This document shows positions 8,868 through 19,008 of a stretch of 64,000 nt of DNA, in pieces (position 1 is the stretch's first letter; the number at the start of each line of letters is the position of its first letter). The stretch comes from Zygnema cylindricum (taxonomy: Eukaryota; Streptophyta; Zygnematophyceae; Zygnematales; Zygnemataceae). The notes under the pieces are model-generated. The model had not been told where the DNA came from. It saw only the letters and a program-made list of their open reading frames with translations, and ran no database searches. The position numbers were made by a program, and so were the translations under genes. The stretch spans positions 22,977 through 86,976 of the forward strand of contig JBBHKE010000218.1 of NCBI GenBank assembly GCA_037447655.1, written 5' to 3'.

Positions 8868-11816
8868 GCACCTGCGCTGCGAAGAGGGAGAGGATTCCGC
8901 TTCCGGCCCCAACATCCACCACCACCTTTCCTTCAAAATCGATTCGGTTTTCCAACACCGCCGCATAGTAAGTTCCTGCGCAGCAGAAATAGTGTGGACA
9001 CACTATAAGTATTATTTTTATGTCGGATACCTGTTTTATCGCCGAAGATTAAATGAACAAATGCATGTTATCAGGGAAGATAGTACTCAAACTGATAATA
9101 ACACAAATTGAAAAAAGAATATACTAACAGAAACTCGAACACCACTACCAATGACACAAAACAATAACGACAATTATAATAACAATGACAAAAATAAACA
9201 GTAACAACACAACAAATGGCAATGACAACCACTTGTTGCAAAAAAAAAAAAAAAAAATGGCACCTGTACGAACATAATCCTGCAGCATATTTTGTTGATG
9301 CAGCAGCTGCCCATAATAGTGGAAATACATTTGAGCCGAAGCCGAATCGATTTTCTTTTCGAACAAACTTACGGGTTGAGAAGAAGCATCTGCAACCGGA
9401 AAAAATAAAAATCATTAACATACTTGCATTGGGGAAAAAAAAAGCAAAAAAATTGTGAAGAAACGATCCTCAAATTTTTCCAAAAAACACCACTAAAACT
9501 CTCAAAACTGACCTTCTTTTATGGTGGCCTTCCAGTGCTTCACATCGGCATAAAATTCAGCGGAAGCTTCGTCCGTTCGAAAATAAAGTGCAAAAGTTCG
9601 ATATCGGGTCACCTTCATTTCACAAAAAATATTGCGATCACAAAAAGAAATTACTTTGGAAAAAGGGAACACGGGCCCTCGCAAACAAAACGCAGAATTT
9701 CATGATACAAAATAGCTAGGAAAAGAAGGGAAAGGAAGGGATGTGAACCCATAGAAAACAACAAAATTTGGCCAAATATTGGAAGAAAGAAAGAAAGATA
9801 TACAGAAAGGTAAAGAAAAGAGGAGGGAAAGATAAATAAGGGAAATGTATTGCAAAGTGTTTGAATACACTGGATTGCATCAGTGCCCAGAAATGGGGGG
9901 GCAGAGAAAGAGTAAGGAGGAGACGGTAAGCAGCAGTGGGAAAAAGAAAGTGACAAGAGAGAGAGAGAGAAAGAAAAAGCAGGAGAAAGGGACAGAGGGT
10001 AAGAGATGCGGAAGAGGGATGGTATGAAGGAGAGAGGGAATGGAGGCGAGGGAGAAGCGGATGGGGAGAGAGTACCTGGGAAAATTGTGAAGACGGCAAA
10101 TAGGGAAGAATATGAGATGAAGAAGCGGTGGGAAAGGAAAAACTATGAAGGAGACAGAGGAAAATGAAGGGAGAAGCCGAAAAAAAAGTGTGAAAAGAAA
10201 AAAAATGGAGGAGAGCAGGAATAGGAAGGAAGAGTTAACAAGAAAAAATAATAATCAAAAGGGAAGGGGTAGTGGCATTTGGGTACTCCATAACACACAC
10301 CGCAATACAATAAAAAAAAACAAAGGGCGAGGAGGTGACTTGAATTGCTGACCTCAGTCGAACCGGAAGATGATATCAGCGAAGGCACGAGCCAGGTTTG
10401 GAGCGCCGGTCCCGTCATGACAAACTGTTTAATGGAAGCATGGAAACCGTGTGGCTCTCAAAACCCATTCAGGGGCATATAACCAGGGGCTCTCCCCCTC
10501 GTTGTTGGAAAACGGGGATAATTGGGGATGAACCAAACTTAAGAAAAAATTGGGGTACATTTGGGAAACTTAAAGGACAATTGAGTATGGAACTGAGGAA
10601 AGATGGATAGGTCCGAGGTAAGCTTTAACAGAGATTTGAGAAAATATGAAAACGTGCAAGATGGAATAGAAAATAGATAAACAGGTTCAAGATAAAATAA
10701 GAAGGGAAAGCATGTTCGAAATAGAATGGAAGAAAGAGAGTCACGTTCAAGATGGAATTAAGAAAAAATAAATGGTTCAAACCGAAAACTTGAAAAGGTT
10801 TATGATGATTTAATTGAGAAAACATAAACAAAATTGATACGTGGCGAAAAGATGAATAAGTTTGAGATAGCACCAGGAAAGATGAAGTTTAACTGATTTG
10901 GGAAAAACAACTTGATTTTGTATAGAAAAATCTAAGATTGAGATACTAGCAAAAAGAGATGAGAAATTGGTAAGGATGAAAATAAGAAGCAGGAAAACTA
11001 ATAGTGGCAGTAAGACAGTTCAGTTGGGCAACAAAAAACAGATAAGATAGTACGTCTCTTTGACCCAAAGAAAACTCGTAACGGTTAAAAATTTACTGTT
11101 GTAGCCGTAAATTTGGGTTTTTTGAAAGGGTCCTACGTCAGTTTACATCTGTCTTCATGTGTGACGCAAGTGCCTTTCTCTATTCTCCCTACCTTCAAAA
11201 AAAAAACATTCCTTGCTCCTCGTTTCTTGCAATGTTTGTTGTTTCGCTCTTTGGCTCTTCTTTAAGAATTTCACACTTTTTAGGGTTTTTCTAAGTCAAA
11301 CATTATCATTCATTGTTATTTATACCCTTTCATTTTTTATGTTCTTCTCAAAAAACTCTAAGACAAAATCCATATGAGGAAATCTTCTCATGCGCCAATT
11401 CTAACAAACACTCGCACCCGACTCGCCAAAAATCAAACGCTTTAAATGTTTCTCAAAATTTAAAAAACACCCCAATTTTTAAAATTGACGTCTCCAAAAT
11501 ACCCAAGATTTTAATTTTCGATTGAATAAATTAAAAAGGAGCCTTACCCCCCCATTCGAACTGAACCCCCCTCAAAACCGACCTTCACATCCTCCGTGTG
11601 AAGCTCTACTTTGAGATCCATGGCGCCCTCCTCCTCCCCCTTCCGAAATTCCACCCATCTTTTGTTCTCTTCTGCCCTAAAAACGACAAAAACCTCCTCC
11701 TTTGGGGTCCAATAGGGGTCTGGAATCACGGGATCCGCATCAGGGTTTGACGAATCACGCGGGGGGTACGGAGGAGAGAGAAGCTCGCTTGTACGGATAT
11801 TCCGTACCATCTTCAT
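2522..11816 (-). CDS. PRMT4: PRMT4/CARM1-type protein arginine methyltransferase, multi-exon
   Basis: Class I methyltransferase that moves a methyl group from S-adenosylmethionine to arginine in histones and RNA-binding proteins, normally acting in the nucleus. Exons in transcript order: 11548-11816 (possible first), 10353-10424 (weak), 9513-about 9613, 9264-9389, 8872-8975, a damaged part 8370-8789, 7967-8063, 7315-7369, 6519-6602, 6088-6165, 5744-5847, 5065-5297, 2934-3046, 2522-2815. From 8063 to the stop, every GT/AG junction keeps the frame. Seen: [19 protein letters not shown] before the SAM fold, motif [12 protein letters not shown], the second double-E residue in NERMLESY, the THW loop in APTHWQQ, and the conserved [10 protein letters not shown]. 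The tail is Gln-rich with six heptads like GNSVPQH. Exon 5065-5297 gains a Pro/Ala run. The wording is closest to plant PRMT4. Damage around 8.4-8.8 kb leaves open whether the gene is functional or this part is misread. Confidence 0.85.
3772..3814 (+). repeat. 43-C homopolymer inside a PRMT4 intron
   Basis: An uninterrupted poly-C run lies in the 2-kb intron between exons 5065-5297 and 2934-3046. The surrounding 3340-3770 is CT-rich and gives spurious Ser/Pro-rich ORFs on the plus strand. Confidence 0.95.
3880..4045 (+). mobile_element. LTR-like fragment related to the solo LTR at 54168-54673
   Basis: The text TTGCTATGCTGCYATGCTGC followed by CGCTGG, ATCGCAACTATAGCAGC-like words and an ACTAAGTA ending also occurs near the end of the 54-kb solo LTR, in the same order. 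Here the motif block is present twice, near 3896 and 3961. Only the terminal part of the LTR can be recognised. Confidence 0.5.
4046..5064 (-). other. Remainder of long PRMT4 intron
   Basis: No gene. 4046-4880 is ordinary AT-rich sequence in which I recognise nothing. 4915-5064 is a CCCTCCAAAAAAC-type minisatellite passing into C-rich sequence up to the donor at 5064. ORFs across it are low-complexity products. Confidence 0.5.
8075..8868 (+). repeat. (GA)n microsatellites and purine tract
   Basis: Two GA runs lie at about 8078-8119 and 8794-8868, and an almost pure purine stretch lies at 8485-8690. The first GA run abuts the acceptor of exon 7967-8063 as its polypyrimidine tract on the minus strand, and the second fills most of the 82-base intron between 8872 and 8789. 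All ORFs made of Arg/Glu or Leu/Ser repeats here are artefacts. Confidence 0.9.
8370..8789 (-). pseudogene. Decayed or misread PRMT4 exons (post-I and first double-E region)
   Basis: An acceptor at 8790 is followed by codons for AGAHH. The next codons read YAVEASS only after a one-base shift, then a stop follows with no GT donor. About 300 bases on, at 8480-8371, pieces of the expected SGRVE, ELPER, VLI and SEP text appear in three alternating frames, each switch being one base, and the donor is also damaged. The intervening DNA is an almost pure GA tract. The flanking exons are clean and in phase, so this is either a local run of deletions, which would make the gene non-functional, or a local consensus error. 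Confidence 0.6.
9614..11547 (-). other. 5' introns of the PRMT4-like gene
   Basis: No independent gene is seen. The stretch is purine-rich on the plus strand between 9715 and 10250. The one short exon-like segment is 10353-10424, 24 codons between a CAG acceptor and a GTCAGC donor. The remainder to 11547 is AT-rich. Confidence 0.4.
11548..11816 (-). CDS. Putative first coding exon of the PRMT4-like gene
   Basis: An open frame starts with ATG at 11816, encodes about 89 residues and ends at a good donor (G|GTAAGG at 11548/11547). It includes the stretch [19 protein letters not shown], reminiscent of the N-terminal PH-like domain that precedes the methyltransferase in CARM1. It lies upstream of the firmly identified exons on the same strand with no other gene between. 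Its donor phase (two bases carried over) does not match the next exon I can place at 9513-9613, so at least one exon between them is missing from my model. The candidate at 10353-10424 (72 bases) has matching splice sites but does not repair the phase. Confidence 0.45.
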
Positions 11817-12191
11817 CCTTCACTCAAAAAACGTTTAAAGACCGAATTGTACGAAAAAACCTCAAAAAATAGAATTCCGAGGGAGTTCGTATAATGTATT
11901 CTGGATGTAGAGATATGGCGGAATCGGAGATAAAATTGGGAGGGGGGAAGGGAGAGGAGAGGAGAGGAGAGTGAGATCGTGCGACTTTAGGGTTACCACT
12001 TAGCAGCTTTGAGTTGTGGAACATCTCCGATTTGAACCGAACGGCACTAACGAAGTGTCGTCCAAAACATAGTTCAAAAGTAGGTGAAAGTACACCCATA
12101 CAATATGCCTATTGTACGCAGAAAATACAATATACCCTTAAGACCCATATTGTATTGGCCGCAAAATGAAAAACAATAGTAACAGGTACTG

Positions 12192-12556
12192 TAGTGTTGG
12201 GTATCGGGTTATTTCATATCGCGATAATTTCGATATTCGATATATCGAATATCGATCGAGCAGATTCCTCGATATATCGTACCGGGACCAACATAAATCA
12301 TCGCGATATATATCGCAAAAAAAATGATGTTCGTACAGTCATTGTACGGAAAATCGTACGGAACTCTTGGCGTGAAGCTAAGGGGTTTTGGAAAAAAAAA
12401 AATGAAAATTTTCATTTTTTTTATGGTTCGATATATCGGCGATACGATATATCGGCGATATATCGCGATAATTTGGTTTTAGATATATCGAATATCGGGT
12501 ACCTGAATTTCGATATATACCGAATATCGGCAAAAGGTCCTCGATACCCAACACTA
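12192..12556. mobile_element. Family C element (nested, copy 1)
   Basis: It starts TAGTGTTGGGTATCG and ends CGATACCCAACACTA, a perfect 15-base terminal inverted repeat. The interior is packed with CGATATATCG and ATATCGATAT palindromes around a short unrelated centre. It is non-coding; the ORF 12194-12577 follows from the palindrome. Confidence 0.85.
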
Positions 12557-12574
12557 ATATCAGGTACAGTACAG

Positions 12575-12947
12575 TAGTGCTGGGTATCGAGGACCTTTTG
12601 CCGATATTCGATGTATATCGAATTTCAGGTACCCAATAATCGATATATCGAAAACCAAGTTATCGCGATATATCGTATCGCCAATATATGGAGGCATTAA
12701 AAAAAAAAAAAAAATCCCATTTTTTTTTTCAACCCCTGGCCACGGAAGGGGTAACCGTACGATTTTCCTTATAATTTTCCGTACGATTTTCCGTACTAGG
12801 ACTGTACAGACACCCAGTTTTTGCGATATTTATCGCGATAATTTATGTTGGTCCTAGTACGATATATCGAGGAATCTGCTCGATCGATATTCGATATATC
12901 GAATATCGAAATTATCGCGATATGAATTTACCCGATACCCAACACTA
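12575..12947. mobile_element. Family C element (nested, copy 2)
   Basis: It starts TAGTGCTGGGTATCG and ends CGATACCCAACACTA, with the same palindromic interior but inverted relative to copy 1. The pair, with 5 and 18 bases of intervening DNA, is flanked on both sides by GTAACAGG (12179-12186 and 12948-12955), an 8-base target duplication for the composite. Confidence 0.85.
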
Positions 12948-13293
12948 GTAACAGGGTTGAGTTGCGCATCATTCGATAGAGAATTAAACGTCATGTCTAA
13001 ATTTTGAAAAACATTCGGACAAACAATAATTTTTTTGTGAGTTTTGGGGTATTTTTTATTTAAACCGTCGGATTTGGACGATCGGACAGTCGCTGATCAA
13101 AGTAGCGACATAAGAAGGTCACATTAAAATCCCATAACACAACTTATGATAGGACTATCATCAAATTTGGACAATCGGACGGTCGCTGATAAAAGTAGCG
13201 ACTTAAGAAGATCACATGAAAAGCCCATAACACAACTTACGATAAAGGCGCCGACTAAAGGCCTACAATTGAAACGCCTACTTTTGAACTATG

Positions 13294-15186
13294 GTTCAAA
13301 TTTTGGGGAAACACACTACCGTACAGTACGATGGTCTCGCAAACATTTACCGTCCGATCGACGATTTTCTGGACGGCCAGTCTTTATATTTCACGTACGA
13401 AAGAGTGGAGGATTGTGTATCGGCATTCTAATGCAGTCATATCGAGAAAAAACAAAAAAATGGGCTTTCGATACGGTGTTTTCGGTAATTCGATCGCTAG
13501 ATATGCTGGATAACCTTTCGCACCGTGAGGACTTCCAAAACTTAAGAGTTCACAAAATGGCGTTCGCTATCTTAACTAGTGTAGTTCTTTTGAGCAACGA
13601 CCTCTGTAATTGGGGCGCACTTTACCACCGTCGCCACTTTCATTTTTTCACTTTTAGATTTTGATAATAGTTTTCTTGCCATTTTACATCAACTTATCGA
13701 CCTTAGTATATTTGATCATTCGTAAGGAATCCCCGCTTGTCGACAAGCTCCTTTAATTCTCTTTCGGGGTCTTCTTTTGCATCCTACAACCACCACAGTG
13801 TGAGCCATTGGATTATTGGGCTCTGGTAACATTTATCTCAATTTTGAGGTTTGTGGTTGAAGATACTCCTACATTGGCCCATGCGCTACCTATTATCGAT
13901 AAAGGCTTATTATCGTTTCAACAATCATTGTTGTCTACTCGTTCGTTTTTACCGGTCGAGGTCCAATTAGAAATTCCTCTATTCTCTTCTCTCGTCATAA
14001 GCAGTCACTCACGGTTACAAAAACATGTCACCGATATGCTAGTTATCCTCGAATTTAAGAATCTCCTTCATGTGTTACCTACAGTTAGGTCGTTACCTCG
14101 TATATGATCTTATTCGCGAGTAAAGTTGGGGTATGGCTCATTCTTGCGCCAATTTTTGGCTTAATGCCCTTGTCTTCTCCTCGATATTTTTTTGCTCTTC
14201 TATAAATGAGTAAGGCGTTTATTTGCTTCGTTTATCACACAGTTGAGAGCTTACAACAACACTTGGTGGAATTCGGGGTGCATTTGCTTCAGTGTGTAGC
14301 GAAGCAAAGTACACAACCAAACGTGAGTTGTCGTATATACGTGCGCCACGTTCTTAATCGAGGGATCTACGTGGCCCTTGCGTAAACCTTATGTTTTTGC
14401 AAAGAGTGGAAAGGACATTCGGTGACGCAGTTTTCATCGACCTTACGGGATCTTATGTTACTTCACCCGCGGTTTTGCATACTGGTGTCGCGGCCAAAGA
14501 TGCAACGCCTTCTAAAGAACCTGACTACCAGTACTAAGACCCAACTAACAACTTCATACTGCTTACTTTGGATATTTTTGTGACCTCTTAAGTGATTGCG
14601 CTCGACGATAGTTTGAAGTTAGAGGACCTGATAGCCCTTCCCCCACTCTCATGTTAGCTTTTTACGGCTAACGTGTCTCTACTGCCCTTAAACGCAAAAA
14701 CCCGCGACTAAGCAAGATGGTGAACGATGGTCGTGGACTAAGAGACTTACTTCTCCACCTCTCGGCGCACATGGATGATATTTGCAGTTTTGACCTTTAG
14801 TTTGGTATTCTTATAGGTTTTGGGCGGACTACCCATTTTCTCTTTGAGAGTCAATGTACGGAGTAGTTTTAAGTGTTGCTATAGTTTGGTTTTTGATTTT
14901 CTATTTGTTAATTCTTTGCATTGTTTGTAGTCCTTTTGTGTTTTTCATCTCTTACCTTTAGTGGTACTCAACAATTTTCCATTCCAACCATGTTTTGTAC
15001 TTTGATTGTTTCATCATCACGTTTTTCATAATATAATCTCCCTAAATAAATATGCATTTTACATGCTTGCAATTTTTTATATCGAGCACGATATTAAACA
15101 GAAGTCCACAAAAAATTTGCACCATCCAACTGTTTTTTAAAGTTCAGATTTTGTAACGAAGTAAAAAAATTTAAGTTGACGGGTAC
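13294..15186. other. No recognised gene
   Basis: AT-rich sequence with few features. An open frame at 13808-14107 (99 codons, plus strand) has a mixed composition not caused by simple repeats, but I recognise no family, splice context or upstream signal. It may be debris of a mobile element or an unrecognised exon. Confidence 0.3.
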
Positions 15187-15314
15187 TACACCGTGAATCG
15201 CTATTAGCGTAATGAAATAGATAGCGCAATGAAACAATTAGCCTTATTTACGCTATTTGGGAATTTCAGTTTTTTCCAAAAAAAATATATATATTATAAT
15301 TTATCATTAACTCT

Positions 15315-16385
15315 AATTTTTAAACGGGAATTGATCATGACAGTGACTGTTTTGGTTGCGCACAATCACTTACGTCATTTTGTCAAAAAACATACGTTTG
15401 AAGTACACACAGGTACAAATAAAGTCCCGTTGAGTACAAATTTGACGGTCAATCGGCTGGACAACTTTGACTTTCAAAATATTGTTTCAACCGCTTAAAA
15501 TTTTGCCGCGCTTGCGGACGTCGACCGTCATACTAAAATTAGCAATTCACACGGCCGGCGAACGTTTACGGTAACAAAATTGCGGCAACCACATGTAACT
15601 AAAAGTGTTGCAGACAATCACTTTTTGTTTTTACGTGAGCTCCACGGTGAGAGCACTTAGACGCAAAATTGAAATTTAGTCTCTAAGCTCTACATTGAAC
15701 TTAGACGCAAATCGAAACGAAACCTCTTTAAACTAAACTGAACTACTGTAAATTTTGCACGAAAGTATTAAAACGCACGAACGAAATTTTGCTGCAAATG
15801 TAAGAATGTTGATTCGTAGATAGTGTGGCTCGATTTCGTCGCGCGTGACCACTCGCATTTTTTTCATTTAATTTCAATTGATATTTTTACGCCGGTTCGT
15901 TTTAATATAGTATACAAAGTTTATTTCGTTTCGTGCGTTTTAATATTTTCGTACAAGATTTATAGTACTTTAGTTTAAAGAGATTTCGTTTCACTTTGCG
16001 TCTAAGTTCAATGTAACGCTTAGACGATTAAATTTCAATTTTGCGGCTCTCACCGAGGAACTCACGTAAAGACAAAAAGTGACTATCTACAACACTTTCA
16101 TTTACATGTGATTGCCGCAGTTTTGTTACCGTAAACGTTCGCCGGCCGTGTGAATTGCTAATTTTATTATGACGGTCGACGTCCGCAAGCGTGGCAAAAT
16201 TTTAAGCGGTTGAAACAATATTTTGAAAGTCAAAGTTGTCCAACCGATTGACCGTCAAATTTGTACTCAACGGGACTTTATTTGTACCAATATGTGCTTC
16301 AAACGTACATTTTTTGACAAAATGACGTAAGTGACTGTTCGCAACCAAAACAGTCACTGTCATGATCAATTCCCTTTTTAAACTG
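15315..16385. repeat. 1.07-kb foldback (long inverted repeat)
   Basis: The left arm 15315-about 15850 and the right arm about 15850-16385 are near-exact reverse complements. The same peptide text, ending NRLDNFDFQNIVSTA, appears on the plus strand at 15229-15498 and on the minus strand at 16202-16396, and the GACGGTCGACGTCCGC and GGCCGGCG words are mirrored. A transcript would form a hairpin of about 530 bp. Because the peptides are identical merely through the inverted DNA, I do not call them genes. Confidence 0.85.
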
Positions 16386-16393
16386 CTTTGTAA

Positions 16394-16850
16394 CATAGTT
16401 CAAAAGTAGGCGTTTTTTGGTAGGCCTTTTGTAGGCCGCCTTTAGCGTAAGTTGTGTTACGGGCTTTCCATGCGATCTTCTTAGATCGCTACTTTCATCA
16501 GCGACCGTCCGATCGTACGAATCTGACGATAGTCCTATCGTAAGTTGTGTTATATGCTTTTCATGTGATCTTCTTAGATCGTTACTTTCATCAGCGACCG
16601 TCAGATCATCCGAATCTGACGGTTTAAATAAAAAGTCGCTCAAAACTCACAGAAAAATATTTTTTTGTCCGATTTTTTTTTCAAATTTAGACATGACGTT
16701 TAATTCTCTATCGATCCATGTGCAACTCAACCCTGTTACTGTTTTATTTCATTTTGCGGCCAATACAATATGGGTCTTAAGGCCATATTGTATGTTTTGC
16801 ATACAATAGGCATATTGTATGGGCGTACGGTCACCTACTTTTGAACTATG
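16394..16850. mobile_element. Family B element with perfect 8-bp target duplication
   Basis: It starts CATAGTTCAAAAGTAGG and ends with its complement. CTTTGTAA is present directly before (16386-16393) and directly after (16851-16858). It contains an internal 89-base tandem duplication (TAAGTTGTGTTA blocks) that the duplicate copy at 21210 lacks. Confidence 0.9.
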
Positions 16851-17222
16851 CTTTGTAATAATTGTCGGCGCATAATATCGTCACACTAAAATATGTGCAT
16901 GTACGAAATTGTTCAAATTGTACGCTGTCGCGTTTTTGTGACATCCGCGTCATTTTTTCCAGAGCACATTTACATGCGCGCGCGTTAGCGTAAATATTTT
17001 TTCTGTTCTTTTTTACATGAAAAAGTACAAAATAATACGGATCTGACTGTCCGTACAACACACTATTTAGAAGGGCACTATATTACAGTTATGAACCCTA
17101 TTAGGTGGGGTACCTCAAATAACGTTCAGAAACATTTAGAATGGTTAATTCTATTTGGGAATTTGCCAAAAAAAAAGGGGTACCTCAATTAGAGTCATGA
17201 ACGCTAATAGCGATTCACGGTG

Positions 17223-17426
17223 TAGTGTTTAACAATTTTTTATTCACTTAAAACATATTTTCTTCGTACACACTTGTCCAATTTTCAGTTTGAGACCGCC
17301 AATCGGAAGCTGAGAACCTTACATTTCAATCGCAACCGTCAGATCCACAATCGGACAAATGTGTACGGAAAAAATATGTTTTAAGTGGCGAAAAAAACAT
17401 TAACCCTAATAGCGATTCGCGGTGTA
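17223..17426. mobile_element. Family A MITE in the upstream RPL7A promoter copy
   Basis: The central motifs ACTTAAAACATATTTTCTTC and ATATGTTTTAAGTGGCGAAA form its sub-terminal inverted repeats, and the right end is AATAGCGATTCGCGGTGTA. The extreme left end has been replaced by the right end of the 2-kb element that abuts it. It ends about 290 bases before the ATG. Confidence 0.75.
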
Positions 17427-17715
17427 GTCTGCGTCAGCAGTTTTTCAATCGCACTGTCCCGTTACCAATTACTGCGCACGACACCTCTAAAGTCCAAACA
17501 CATAGATGCGATCCAGGTGGTCACGGTACACCTGTACGACATTGTTCTCTAATTACTGTAGCTTTTCGTACATGACCTAAAATGTTGGTGTACGCCGCGG
17601 CGTGCCGCGTCGGGACTGTGCGAGGCAAAACCTCGAATCGGCCGACTAGCTTCTCCTTTCTCTCTCCCCTCCGAGAGTTTCCCGACAGCCGCCATCTCTC
17701 AAGGAGGACACAACC
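17427..17715 (+). promoter_or_regulatory. Promoter and leader region, upstream RPL7A copy
   Basis: Duplicate of 22150-22438, with a pyrimidine tract at about 17651-17672 and an ACAACC context before ATG. No TATA box can be assigned confidently. Confidence 0.5.
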
Positions 17716-18784
17716 ATGGTAATTCTCTAAGCTGTTCCTATGTTTACCTGTTTTTTCTTTAAGTTCTTCATTTTTTCCCCTTTATGGTGTTAATAGGTCA
17801 ACTGTACCTTTATTGACCTCGTATTTGTCCAGAAGTCAGTTAGGGTTTGAGGTTTTTCAACATTTTAGGGTTGTCGTATTTCCATTGTCTTTAATCAGAA
17901 GAGGAATAATAATTGCTGGGAGGATTATGAGGGAGGTAAATCAGCTAAAGGGGGGGAGAGAGGGGAGTGTAGGTGAGGTGTGCACTGAGAGCAGAGGGAA
18001 TAGTTGGCGTGAGAGAAGCGAAGGTGAAGATAGGAAGATGTTGCAGTATGTAGTACAGATGGTGAGGATAACCAGAAGTGAGGGTGAAAAGAGAGAGAGG
18101 AGAAGCCGGAGAGTTAAGAGGAGCAAAAAGAGGAGTTGAGGAGAGGCGAGGTGGAGGTTGAGGGGAGAGGAGCAGAAATGTAAGAGGAGAGAGAACAGTT
18201 TAGGGGTTGACGCAGTAAAGAAAGATGTTAAAAGGGAGAGGGGGAAAAGGTACAAAAAAAATGGAAAGGATGTTGAGAAAAGGTTCAGTGCGAGAGGCGA
18301 GGGAGAGATGTAAATTTAGATGGTAAGGGGTTGAAAAGCAGACAGTTACAGTTGAAAATAGAGGCAGGGTAAAGAGACAAATGGAATAGGAGAAGGATAG
18401 TGAGAAGGAAGTCAGGGGAAGATGGAAGATGTGTTTGTGGGAGATGAGTTATGAGGAGCTAATATGGAGAGGAGAGAAAAACGGAGAGAAAGAGAGGAGA
18501 GAGAGAGGGAGGGAGTGGAGAAAGCGAGAGATCTTGCTATCCTGATGTAAACTCAGACAGACGCCTATGTATGAGGTATACTGAGAGTCGAGGCTAGAGA
18601 TAGAGGCTGGGAAAGGTTTGGAAAAAAAATCGTTGTAGGTAAAATTTGTCATGTCAATGATGTGAAAGCCCTAAAAGGTACTCATTTTTTGGTTCATATT
18701 GGGGGTTTTGTCCTTGTACAGGGTCCCAAAAGAGGTGCTAAGGTGCCTGCTCCTGCCCCGGCAGCCGCCGGAAAGAAGGACAAG
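17716..18784 (+). pseudogene. Orphan 5' fragment of RPL7A (exons 1 and 2 only)
   Basis: This is a duplicate of the start of the RPL7A gene. The ATG at 17716-17718 is immediately followed by a GTAATT donor, and exon 2 at 18722-18784 encodes 21 residues beginning [11 protein letters not shown] and ending GKKDK before a GTGAAA donor. Sequence identity with the downstream copy persists to about 19008, inside a CT tract of intron 2; beyond it no exon 3 follows. The fragment keeps its own promoter copy, so it could be transcribed and spliced to the downstream exons, or be inert. Confidence 0.85.
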
Positions 18785-19008
18785 GTGAAATTACAAAACC
18801 TAAATTCAAATGTTCTTTTTGTAAATGTTATCAAATATTGAATATGGTTTTTAGTTTCAAATTTTGACGCTGACCTACACTTAAATCTATTGCGAAACTA
18901 CAACCTATGTTGATTTTTTTTTTTGAAAAATGTTAATCAAATTTTTGAATGGAAGGATTATATTTAGTTTGAAATGCGCAGATGCCAAACTCCACTTTAC
19001 TGTGTTCT

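Larger units (their letters stand above)
12068..13293. mobile_element. Family B inverted-repeat element, carrying nested family C insertions
   Basis: It begins CATAGTTCAAAAGTAGG and ends with the complement, CCTACTTTTGAACTATG-like. Flanks GTCCAAAA and GTTCAAAT form an imperfect 8-base target duplication. The complete sister copy at 41779-42239 shows that 12187-12947 is extra: two family C elements sit inside it. No transposase is present. An 8-base duplication points to hAT-type mobilisation. The element lies about 250 bases upstream of the putative PRMT4 start. Confidence 0.85.
15187..17224. mobile_element. Family A-type 2-kb element with foldback interior
   Basis: The left end TACACCGTGAATCGCTATTAG and the right end CTAATAGCGATTCACGGTGTA are inverted repeats with TA at the junctions, as in Tc1/mariner-type insertion. 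Inside are a long foldback (15315-16385) and a family B insertion (16394-16850). No transposase-like reading frame was found, so it is a non-autonomous carrier. The right half is part of the RPL7A segmental duplication. Confidence 0.7.
16394..19008 (+). repeat. Segmental duplication, copy 1
   Basis: Positions from about 16475 to 19008 recur at +4723. All open frames inside are identical in both copies (for example 17813-18139 and 22536-22862). The left limit falls in the family B element and the right limit in a CT-rich tract of RPL7A intron 2. Confidence 0.9.

Noticed and set aside
10335-10425. Possible tRNA-derived gene (GGTTCGACT and GGCTCGTGCC words on the minus strand)
   Set aside because: The B-box lacks the usual ending, no acceptor stem can be paired, and the same stretch fits a short exon better.
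15229-16396. Matching peptides on opposite strands at 15.3 and 16.3 kb as a duplicated gene
   Set aside because: The match is explained by the DNA palindrome; the frames are short and have no family resemblance.
17813-18255. Identical 108- and 104-codon ORFs on opposite strands at 17.8-18.2 kb and 22.5-23.0 kb
   Set aside because: They are identical only because the segment is duplicated; the sequence is purine-rich intron 1 of RPL7A.
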